A DNA stretch of 9,658 nt from Microbacteriaceae bacterium (GTDB lineage: Bacteria > Actinomycetota > Actinomycetes > Actinomycetales > Microbacteriaceae). The first letter of the stretch is position 1; each line of letters begins with the position of its first letter. Positions 1 to 6,030 of the stretch are shown here, one piece after another. The notes beneath the pieces are model-generated. The model ran no database searches, was not told the origin of the DNA, and saw only the letters and a list, made by a program, of their open reading frames with translations. The stretch spans positions 1 through 9,658 of the forward strand of contig WOYR01000237.1 in assembly GCA_011620705.1 (NCBI GenBank). Reading direction: 5' to 3'. A program made the translations under genes and the position numbers.

Positions 1-548
1 TTGAGCGCGGCGAACTTGTTGTCGCCGGCCGGGATGACCGTGCCGAAGTACTCCTGGAAGATCTCGGGGTGCTCCCGCAGCGCCGTGTCGGTGTCCATGA
101 AGATGACGCCCTGGGCTTCGAGATCCTCGCGGATCTGGTGGTAGACCACCTCGGACTCGTACTGCGCGGCGACGCCGCCGACCAGCCGCTGGCGCTCGGC
201 CTCGGGGATGCCCAGCTTCTCGTAGGTCTCCTTGATGTCATCCGGGAGTTCGTCCCAACTGGCGGCCTGCTTCTCGGTGGACCGGACGAAGTACTTGATG
301 TTGTCGAAGTCGATGCCGCTGAGGTCGGCGCCCCAGGTCGGCATCGGCTTCATGCCGAACACCTTGAGAGCCTTGAGACGGTTCTTGAGCATCCACTCCG
401 GCTCGTTCTTGAGCGTCGAGATGTCGGTGACGACCTCGTCGGAGACGCCGCGCCGGGCGGAGGCGCCCGCGGCGTCCGAGTCGGACCAGCCGAACTCGTA
501 CTGCCCGAGCCCGGAGAGCTCCGGACGGTCGATGAGCACGTCGGACAT
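1..548 (-). CDS. sufB: Fe-S cluster assembly protein SufB, N-terminal part (cut by the left edge)
   Basis: SufB is the scaffold subunit of the cytosolic SufBCD complex, which builds Fe-S clusters from sulfur delivered by SufS/SufU and hands them to apoproteins. The visible 182 residues start MSDVLIDRPELSGLGQYEFG and carry the usual N-terminal SufB landmarks: EPEWMLKNRLKAL (49-61), the GIPEAERQ to YESEVVYH stretch (113-137), GVIFMDTDTALREHPE (147-162) and YFGTVIPAGDNKFAAL (167-182). The family is about 470 residues, so some 290 residues, including the beta-helix core, lie left of the window. The ATG at 548-546 is preceded by an AGAAGG ribosome binding site five bases upstream. The gene lies 62 nt downstream of ctaA on the same strand. 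No sufR-like repressor gene separates them, unlike the sufR-sufB order I recall from mycobacteria and streptomycetes. The family call is secure; the rest of the suf locus is inferred. Confidence 0.96.
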   Translation of the reverse strand, partial: MSDVLIDRPELSGLGQYEFGWSDSDAAGASARRGVSDEVVTDISTLKNEPEWMLKNRLKALKVFGMKPMPTWGADLSGIDFDNIKYFVRSTEKQAASWDELPDDIKETYEKLGIPEAERQRLVGGVAAQYESEVVYHQIREDLEAQGVIFMDTDTALREHPEIFQEYFGTVIPAGDNKFAAL

Positions 549-610
549 GGGCTACCTTCTCTCTGCCGCTGCGAACCATTCCGCTCGGACCGGCATTCTG
601 TGACGCAAGT
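549..610 (-). other. ctaA-sufB spacer with the sufB ribosome binding site
   Basis: This 62-nt gap separates the ctaA stop from the sufB start on the minus strand. It holds the sufB Shine-Dalgarno sequence (AGAAGG, five bases before ATG). A hexamer CAGAAT (minus strand, about 599-594) resembles a -10 box, but no -35 match lies at the right distance, so a separate sufB promoter is only a weak possibility. I see no hairpin followed by a U-tract, so nothing here clearly stops transcription coming from ctaA. Confidence 0.4.
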
Positions 611-1609
611 CTACAGGCGCGGCTGGACCGCCGCCGAGGATTCGGAGCGCGCCATCCGGTCGGCCGGAACCGGGCGCAGGGCGAACAGTCCCGGCTCCAC
701 ATCCAGCAGCACCCGGATGGCGCCGACCCAGACCAGCGCTGCCCCCAGCAGATGCAGGGCGACGAGCACCGCGGGGATCCCGATGAGGGACTGCACGGCG
801 CCGATGACGCCCTGCGCGAGCAGCACCACGAGAAGGATGAGCGTTGTCCGAGGTGCGATCGCGGCATTCGTGGCGCTGCGGAGAACCAGGTACAGCGCGA
901 TCGTCAGCACGATGGCCGCGGCCGCGAGGCCGGCGTGCACGAGCACCACGCGGGACCACACCTCGGTGCTGCCCGCGCCGCCGATGCGCGGCACGTCCCG
1001 GCTGTCGCCGGAGTGCGGGCCGGCCCCCGAGACGATCGTCCCGGCCACGATGAGGAGCGCGGTGACGAGAAGCAGGATCCAAGCCAGGACACGCGAAGCC
1101 CCGGGGGCGCTGCTCCCTCGCGCCCCGCGCCATCGTGCCCGGTGCCAGGTGAGGGTCGCGGTCGCGAGCAGTCCCATCGCCAGCATGAAGTGCAGCGCCA
1201 CGACCCACGGGTTCAAGCCGACCAGCACGGTGATCCCGCCCGCGACCGCGTTCACGACGACCAGCCAGAACATCGACCAGGCCAGGCGGGTGAGCGTGCG
1301 ATCCCACGGCTTCTGCAGACGCGCGGCGGTGATCGCCCAGCCGACCGCGACGATCAGCAGCACCGTCACCATCCGGTTGCCGAATTCGATCAGGCCGTGG
1401 ATGCCCAACTCGGGGATCGGCGTGATCGACGACCCTTCGCAGGTCGGCCAGCTCGGACACCCGAGGCCGGACCCGGTGACGCGCACGACACCCCCGCCCA
1501 GGACCACGAGGATGCTGACGAGCAGAGCCGCCGTCGTGCCCCAGCGGAGCGCGCGGGTCCCGAGTGCCACGCGTCGGGCGAGCCAGCCGAACGGGGTCGT
1601 GACGCTCAC
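611..1609 (-). CDS. ctaA: Heme A synthase CtaA (COX15 family)
   Basis: CtaA is an integral membrane enzyme that oxidises the C8 methyl group of heme O to a formyl group, giving heme A for aa3-type cytochrome oxidase. The 332-residue product (usual size about 300-340) has eight predicted hydrophobic helices in two four-helix halves. The first external loop has the cysteine pair GLGCPSWPTCEG (Cys51, Cys57) followed by Glu67 and His71. Together with His140 (VALHFMLA), His225 (VLVHAGLA) and His286 (VALHLLGA) these match the four heme-ligand histidines, the Glu and the Cys pair described for Bacillus CtaA. The start chosen is GTG at 1609-1607, whose GTGA overlaps the ctaB stop TGA. I see no clear Shine-Dalgarno ahead of it, so translation probably depends on coupling to ctaB. 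The same frame stays open far upstream through ctaB, but that is a GC-composition artefact. Its neighbours are ctaB upstream and sufB downstream. Confidence 0.95.
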   Translation of the reverse strand: MSVTTPFGWLARRVALGTRALRWGTTAALLVSILVVLGGGVVRVTGSGLGCPSWPTCEGSSITPIPELGIHGLIEFGNRMVTVLLIVAVGWAITAARLQKPWDRTLTRLAWSMFWLVVVNAVAGGITVLVGLNPWVVALHFMLAMGLLATATLTWHRARWRGARGSSAPGASRVLAWILLLVTALLIVAGTIVSGAGPHSGDSRDVPRIGGAGSTEVWSRVVLVHAGLAAAAIVLTIALYLVLRSATNAAIAPRTTLILLVVLLAQGVIGAVQSLIGIPAVLVALHLLGAALVWVGAIRVLLDVEPGLFALRPVPADRMARSESSAAVQPRL

Positions 1610-2559
1610 AGCTGGATCGGCAGATGCAGCAGCGGGTCGAGGCCGACGGCGAGGAACACCAGCGTGAGGTAGGTGATGCTCGCGTGGAACACCCGCATCG
1701 GCTGGATCTCCCCCTCGCGGATCGCCGAAGAGTAGAGGCGGTGCGATTCGAGCAGGAACCAGGCTCCCGAGAGTGCGGCGACGACCGCGTACAGCACTCC
1801 CATCGAGGCGACAGGGATCAGCAGCAGCGAGCACGCGACGGTCGCCCAGGCGTACAGCACGACCTGCAAACCGACCGTTCGCCGCCCGCGGACGACCGCC
1901 AGCATCGGCACGTTCACCGAGGCGTAGTCCTCCTTGTAGCGCATCGACAGCGGCCAGTAATGCGGGGGGGTCCACAGGAAGACGATGCCGAACAGGATCA
2001 CAGGAGCCCAGCTCAGCGAGCCGGTGACGGCCGCCCAGCCGATCAGCACCGGCATGCAGCCCGCCGCCCCGCCCCAGACGATGTTCTGCGGGGTGCGGCG
2101 CTTGAGGATCATCGTGTAGACGAGCACGTAGAAGGCGATCGCGGCAGCAGACAGGATCGCGGCCAGGGGTGTGGCGAAGAACCACAGCCAGGCGATGGAC
2201 ACCACGCCGGTGATCCACGCGAATGCCAGGGCCTCGCCGTCCTTGACCGCCCCTGTGACCAGCGGGCGCTTCTGCGTGCGCTTCATCACACGGTCGATGT
2301 CGCGATCGATGTAGCAGTTGAAGGCGTTCGCAGAGCCCGCGCTGAGCGTGCCTCCGACCAGGGTGGCGAGCACCAGCCACAGGTTCGGGACGCCGTGCGC
2401 CGCGAGCACCATGACCGGCGCAGTGGTGACCAGCAGCAACTCGATCACGCGCGGTTTCGTCAGGGCGAGGTAGGCGCCGGCCTTGCGCAGAACGCGGCCG
2501 CCGAAGCCTGGACTTCCCGGAACGACTGTTCCGGCGGGGGTTTCGACGGCTGCCTGCAT
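1606..2559 (-). CDS. ctaB: Protoheme IX farnesyltransferase CtaB (heme O synthase, UbiA family)
   Basis: CtaB is a polytopic membrane prenyltransferase that adds a farnesyl group from farnesyl diphosphate to the 2-vinyl of heme B, giving heme O, the substrate of CtaA. The product is 317 residues with about nine hydrophobic segments. The first Asp-rich motif of the UbiA superfamily is NAFNCYIDRDIDRVMKRTQ (78-96). The family loop LKRRTPQNIVWGGAAGCMPVLIGW lies at 152-175, TPPHYWPLSMRYKEDYASVN at 197-216, and the second Asp motif falls around Asp211. The start is ATG at 2559-2557. A GAGGAG ribosome binding site sits only two bases before it, which is tight, but no alternative in-frame start follows before the conserved region. 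The first 25 or so residues are a variable, probably cytosolic tail. The gene is first in the leftward ctaB-ctaA unit and is transcribed divergently from tkt. A run of seven C (1964-1970 on the minus strand) encodes part of TPPH. Confidence 0.96.
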   Translation of the reverse strand: MQAAVETPAGTVVPGSPGFGGRVLRKAGAYLALTKPRVIELLLVTTAPVMVLAAHGVPNLWLVLATLVGGTLSAGSANAFNCYIDRDIDRVMKRTQKRPLVTGAVKDGEALAFAWITGVVSIAWLWFFATPLAAILSAAAIAFYVLVYTMILKRRTPQNIVWGGAAGCMPVLIGWAAVTGSLSWAPVILFGIVFLWTPPHYWPLSMRYKEDYASVNVPMLAVVRGRRTVGLQVVLYAWATVACSLLLIPVASMGVLYAVVAALSGAWFLLESHRLYSSAIREGEIQPMRVFHASITYLTLVFLAVGLDPLLHLPIQL

Positions 2560-2575
2560 GGCTCCTCGGATCGTT

Positions 2576-2586
2576 CGGGATACCCG
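2576..2586. repeat. 11-bp dyad in the ctaB leader
   Basis: CGGGATACCCG is a perfect inverted repeat with 4-bp arms around ATA. It lies 17 bases before the ctaB start, close to where transcription would begin if the nearby -10-like box is real. It is short enough to arise by chance in GC-rich DNA; an operator role is speculative. Confidence 0.2.
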
Positions 2587-2589
2587 TCG

Positions 2590-2595
2590 AGTCTA
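2590..2595 (-). promoter_or_regulatory. Possible -10 box for ctaB-ctaA
   Basis: TAGACT on the minus strand matches the -10 consensus TATAAT at four of six positions, including the first TA and final T. It would place the transcription start about 24 nt before the ctaB ATG. No convincing -35 hexamer sits 16-18 bp upstream, so this is a weak prediction. Confidence 0.22.
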
Positions 2596-2610
2596 CGTGA
2601 CCCCGCCTCG

Positions 2611-2639
2611 CCCACAGCTCCAGCGCGCCTCGGTATGCT
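2611..2639 (+). promoter_or_regulatory. Possible promoter for the tkt-tal-pgi-zwf-opcA operon
   Basis: CCCACA (2611-2616) and TATGCT (2634-2639) are spaced by 17 bp. The -10 matches four of six consensus bases and the -35 three of six. Actinobacterial promoters often have weak -35 boxes, so this is the best plus-strand candidate in the divergent region. It would start transcription near 2646 and leave a leader of roughly 145 nt before tkt. This is inference from weak matches; the start site is not shown by the sequence. Confidence 0.3.
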
Positions 2640-2686
2640 GGAAGCACCTGCCGACCGCGGCCCCCATCCCCCTGATCGCTCCCTTG

Positions 2687-2730
2687 CCGATCGTCGGGCC
2701 TGTCGCGGTGAGCCGATGACGCCGAGTCGG
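2687..2730. repeat. Two CCGA/TCGG dyads in the tkt leader
   Basis: CCGATCGTCGG (2687-2697) and CCGAGTCGG (2722-2730) share inverted CCGA and TCGG arms, with 3-nt and 1-nt centres. Their centres are 34 bp apart, a little over three helical turns. They lie between the candidate promoter and the tkt start. Paired sites of this sort could bind a dimeric repressor, but the arms are short and the unequal centres argue against one protein reading both. Confidence 0.22.
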
Positions 2731-2736
2731 TCAGCG

Positions 2737-2769
2737 GCTTCCTGCCGGGGCTGTCTTGCCCCGCCAAGC
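2737..2769 (+). promoter_or_regulatory. GC-rich hairpin just ahead of the tkt ribosome binding site
   Basis: The perfect 6-bp stem CGGGGC (2746-2751) / GCCCCG (2758-2763) encloses a 6-nt loop. An outer GCTT (2737-2740) / AAGC (2766-2769) pair can extend it across asymmetric internal bulges. It ends three bases before the GAAAGG Shine-Dalgarno of tkt. No U-tract follows, so it does not look like a factor-independent terminator. It could affect ribosome loading or mRNA stability, or be incidental. Confidence 0.3.
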
Positions 2770-2789
2770 ATCGAAAGGGTGACACGCAC

Positions 2790-4889
2790 GTGGCAACACT
2801 CTCCTGGGATGAGCTGGACGACAGGGCCGTCGACACGGCTCGAGTCCTCGCGGCGGACGCCGTCGAGAAGGTCGGGAACGGTCATCCCGGGACGGCGATG
2901 AGCCTGGCGCCGCTCGCCTATCTGCTGTTCCAGAAGGTCATGCGGCGCGACCCCCGCGACAACGACTGGATCGGGCGCGACCGCTTCATCCTCTCGGCGG
3001 GCCACAGCTCGCTGACCCAGTACATCCAGCTCTTCTACGGCGGCTATGGGCTGGAGCTGAAGGACCTCCAGGAGCTGCGCACCTGGGGCTCGCTGACCCC
3101 TGGCCATCCCGAGTACGGCCACACGCCCGGCGTCGAGATCACCACGGGCCCGCTCGGCCAGGGACTGTCGTCCGCGGTGGGCTTCGCATACGCCCAGCGT
3201 TTCGAGCGCGGCCTCTTCGACCCGGACGCCGCCCCCGGCACGAGCCCGTTCGACCACTTCATCTACGCGATCGCCAGCGACGGCGACATCGAGGAGGGCA
3301 TCACCAGCGAGGCCAGCTCGCTCGCCGGCCACCAGAGGCTCGGCAAGCTGATCGTCTTCTACGACAGCAACCAGATCTCGATCGAGGACGACACCGACAT
3401 CGCCATCAGCGAGGACGTCCAGGCGCGCTACGAGGCCTACGGCTGGCAGGTGCAGGTGGTCGACTTCCTGAGGACCGGGGTCTACGTCGAAGACAAGCAG
3501 GGCCTCTTCGACGCCATCGAGGCCGCGAAGGCCACGACGGACAAGCCATCGCTGATCATCGTGAAGACGATCATCGGCTGGCCATCGCCGAAGAAGCAGA
3601 ACACCGGCAAGATCCACGGATCGGCTCTCGGCGCCGAGGAGCTCGCCGCGGTCAAAGAGGTGCTGGGCTTCGACCCCGCGAAGAGCTTCGCGGTCGACCC
3701 CGAGGTTCTGGCGCACACCCGCAAGGCCGTCGACCGCGGAGCCGAGGCGCACGCCGCATGGCAGGAGGACTTCGACGCATGGGCGGCGGCCCATCCCGAG
3801 CGGAAGGCGCTGTTCGACCGCCTGCAGACGGGAGCCCTGCCGGATGGTGTCGAGGCGGCGCTGCCCAGCTTCCCGGCCGGCACCGAGCTGTCGACCCGCG
3901 CCGCGAGCGGCAAGGTGCTGGGCGCGCTCGGCCCGGTCGTCCCGGAACTGTGGGGCGGCTCGGCCGATCTGGCCGAGTCGAACAACACCACCATCGAGGG
4001 CGCTGCGTCGTTCATCCCGACCGAGCACCAGACGCACGAGTGGAGCGGCAACCCCTACGGCCGCACGCTGCACTTCGGCATCCGCGAGCATGCCATGGGC
4101 GCGATCCTCAGCGGCATCGTGCTGCACGGCAAGACCCGGCCGTACGGCGGCACCTTCCTGATCTTCAGCGATTACATGCGGCCCGCCGTCCGGCTCGCCG
4201 CCCTGATGAAGGTGCCGACGATCTACGTCTGGACCCACGACTCGGTCGCGCTCGGCGAGGACGGCCCGACGCACCAGCCGGTCGAGCAGCTGACCGCGCT
4301 GCGCGCGATCCCCCAGCTGGATGTCGTGCGCCCGGCCGACGCCAACGAGACGGCCTATGCGTGGCTGAACATCCTGTCACGGCGCGGAGGACCGGCGGGG
4401 CTCGCGTTGAGCCGGCAGAATCTGCCGGTGTTCGAGCGCGGGGACGGGGCCGCATCCGGCGATACCCTGGCCTCGGCCAAGCACGTCGCACGGGGCGCAT
4501 ACGTGCTGGCCGAAGCCGACAACGGGACGCCCGATGCCATCATCATGTCCTCGGGTTCGGAGGTGCAGATCGCGCTCGAGGCCCGCGATCGGCTCAAGAA
4601 GGACGGCATCCATGCCCGCGTGGTCTCGGTGCCATGCCAGGAGTGGTTCGCCGAGCAGCCGGCGGAGTACCGCGACTCGGTGCTTCCGGCGGCCGTGAAG
4701 GCGCGGGTGTCGGTCGAGGCGGGCATCGCCCTCAGCTGGGCCCCCTTCCTCGGCGACGCAGGCCGCAGCGTCTCGATCGAGCATTTCGGTGCATCGGCCG
4801 ACTACACGACCCTGTACCAGAAGTTCGGCATGACGACGGAGCACACCGTCGCGGCCGTCAAGGAATCGATCGCCGCCGTCACCGCCTGA
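2790..4889 (+). CDS. tkt: Transketolase
   Basis: This thiamine diphosphate enzyme moves two-carbon ketol units between sugar phosphates in the non-oxidative pentose phosphate pathway: xylulose-5-P with ribose-5-P, and xylulose-5-P with erythrose-4-P. The product is 699 residues, a normal length. The N-terminal ThDP domain shows GNGHPG (His32), SAGHSS (His71), GPLGQG (121-126) and the cofactor motif SDGDIEEG followed by Asn194. The middle pyrimidine-binding domain has REHAMG with catalytic Glu433, SDYMRP (460-465) and DGPTHQPVEQL (491-501, His495). The C-terminal domain begins near 560 and includes SSGSEVQIAL (587-596). The start is GTG at 2790, with GAAAGG at 2773-2778, a rather long 11-nt spacing; the N-terminus ATLSWDELDDRAVDTARVLAADAV fits relatives and no closer start is available. 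It is first in the operon, divergent from ctaB and 31 nt before tal. Confidence 0.98.
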   Translation: MATLSWDELDDRAVDTARVLAADAVEKVGNGHPGTAMSLAPLAYLLFQKVMRRDPRDNDWIGRDRFILSAGHSSLTQYIQLFYGGYGLELKDLQELRTWGSLTPGHPEYGHTPGVEITTGPLGQGLSSAVGFAYAQRFERGLFDPDAAPGTSPFDHFIYAIASDGDIEEGITSEASSLAGHQRLGKLIVFYDSNQISIEDDTDIAISEDVQARYEAYGWQVQVVDFLRTGVYVEDKQGLFDAIEAAKATTDKPSLIIVKTIIGWPSPKKQNTGKIHGSALGAEELAAVKEVLGFDPAKSFAVDPEVLAHTRKAVDRGAEAHAAWQEDFDAWAAAHPERKALFDRLQTGALPDGVEAALPSFPAGTELSTRAASGKVLGALGPVVPELWGGSADLAESNNTTIEGAASFIPTEHQTHEWSGNPYGRTLHFGIREHAMGAILSGIVLHGKTRPYGGTFLIFSDYMRPAVRLAALMKVPTIYVWTHDSVALGEDGPTHQPVEQLTALRAIPQLDVVRPADANETAYAWLNILSRRGGPAGLALSRQNLPVFERGDGAASGDTLASAKHVARGAYVLAEADNGTPDAIIMSSGSEVQIALEARDRLKKDGIHARVVSVPCQEWFAEQPAEYRDSVLPAAVKARVSVEAGIALSWAPFLGDAGRSVSIEHFGASADYTTLYQKFGMTTEHTVAAVKESIAAVTA

Positions 4890-4920
4890 CCACCACCCCA
4901 CCAGAACCAGGAACAGAGAC

Positions 4921-6030
4921 ATGGCCAACAGCAAGACAGCAGAACTCTCCGCGATCGGCGTGAGCATCTGGCTCGATGACCTCTCCAGGGAGCGCATCGA
5001 GTCCGGCGGGCTGCAGAGGCTCATCGATCAGAAGAACGTGGTGGGCGTCACCACCAACCCGACGATCTTCGCCTCGGCGCTGGCCAAGGGCAACGCGTAC
5101 GACAGCAAGGTGGCCGAACTCGCCGCGGCGGGGACGAGTGCCACCGATGCCGTCTTCGAGATCACGACCACCGACGTCGCCGACGCCTGCGACATCTTCG
5201 CCCCGGTCCACCGCGCCAGCAAGGGCGTCGACGGCCGCGTGTCGATCGAAGTCGAGCCCGGACTGGCTCATGACGCCGCGGGCACCATCGCCGCGGCCCG
5301 GCAGCTCTGGACGAAGATCGGCAAGCCGAACGCGATGATCAAGATCCCGGCGACGGTCGAGGGTCTTGAGGCGATCACCGAGACCATCGCCGCTGGGATC
5401 AGTGTCAACGTGACCCTGATCTTCAGCCTCGCCCGCCACCAGGCGGTCATCGACGCATACCTGAGCGGGCTTGAGAAGGCGCAAGCCGCCGGCATCGACC
5501 TCTCGACGATCGAATCGGTCGCGTCCTTCTTCGTCTCGCGGGTCGACACCGAGATCGACAAGCGGCTCGAGGCGGTGGGTACGGATGACGCGCTCGCACT
5601 GAAGAGCAGGGCCGGCATCGCGAACGCGCAACTGGCGTACCAGCTCTTCGAGCAGCAGTTCGCCGGGGGGCGTGCGCGGGCACTTCTGGACGCCGGGGCG
5701 AACAAGCAGCGCCCGCTCTGGGCCTCCACCGGCGTGAAGGACCCATCGCTGCCCGACACCCTCTACGTGACAGAACTCGCGGTTGCGGGCGTCGTCAACA
5801 CGATGCCCGAGAAGACCCTCGACGCCACCGCCGATCATGCGCCGCTCCACGGCGATGCCGTCACCGCCTCCTACGCGGAGGCCCGGTCGCTGCTCGACCA
5901 GCTCCAGGCAGTCGGGATCGACTACGACGACGTGACCGCCCTGCTCGAGAAGGAGGGCGTCGAGAAGTTCATCGTGTCCTGGGGCGAGTTGCTCGATACG
6001 GTGGCCGCGGCACTGGAGGCGGCGCAGTGA
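4921..6030 (+). CDS. tal: Transaldolase (long actinobacterial form)
   Basis: Transaldolase transfers a dihydroxyacetone unit from sedoheptulose-7-P to glyceraldehyde-3-P through a Schiff base on lysine, giving erythrose-4-P and fructose-6-P. The product has 369 residues, typical of the longer subfamily in actinobacteria and cyanobacteria and longer than E. coli TalB (about 317). Visible active-site elements are WLDDLSRE (Asp19/Asp20), GVTTNPTIF (42-50, Asn46), VSIEVEPG (Glu110) and MIKIPAT with Schiff-base Lys141, in the same order and similar spacing as Asp17, Asn35, Glu96 and Lys132 of TalB. LYVTELAVAGVVNTMPEKTL (281-300) is the conserved C-terminal loop. The ATG has an AGGAA ribosome binding site seven bases upstream. 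Its TGA overlaps the GTG start of pgi. Fused Tal-Pgi proteins exist in other bacteria, so this junction is a split version of that arrangement. Confidence 0.97.
   Translation: MANSKTAELSAIGVSIWLDDLSRERIESGGLQRLIDQKNVVGVTTNPTIFASALAKGNAYDSKVAELAAAGTSATDAVFEITTTDVADACDIFAPVHRASKGVDGRVSIEVEPGLAHDAAGTIAAARQLWTKIGKPNAMIKIPATVEGLEAITETIAAGISVNVTLIFSLARHQAVIDAYLSGLEKAQAAGIDLSTIESVASFFVSRVDTEIDKRLEAVGTDDALALKSRAGIANAQLAYQLFEQQFAGGRARALLDAGANKQRPLWASTGVKDPSLPDTLYVTELAVAGVVNTMPEKTLDATADHAPLHGDAVTASYAEARSLLDQLQAVGIDYDDVTALLEKEGVEKFIVSWGELLDTVAAALEAAQ

Noticed and set aside
69..1667. A 532-codon plus-strand frame opposite sufB and ctaA
   Set aside because: SufB and CtaA on the other strand match their families residue by residue; this frame yields composition-driven sequence only.
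2483..2719. A 78-codon plus-strand frame in the ctaB-tkt divergent region
   Set aside because: It begins inside ctaB, has no ribosome binding site I can see, encodes a Pro/Arg-rich peptide without recognisable features, and would overlap the region expected to hold the promoters.
2746..2763. Hairpin ahead of tkt considered as an intrinsic terminator
   Set aside because: No U-tract follows; the stem is followed by the tkt ribosome binding site, and no gene upstream on this strand needs termination.
611..2836. A 741-codon minus-strand frame spanning ctaB and ctaA
   Set aside because: Only the last 332 codons encode CtaA. The upstream part is an out-of-frame reading of ctaB, rich in Arg/Pro/Gly/Ala with no family resemblance, while ctaB in the correct frame is fully conserved.
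2460..4274. A 604-codon minus-strand frame across tkt and the divergent region
   Set aside because: It is antisense to transketolase, whose motifs are intact, and its translation is low-complexity Arg/Ala/Asp/Val-rich. Long antisense frames are expected from high-GC codon bias.
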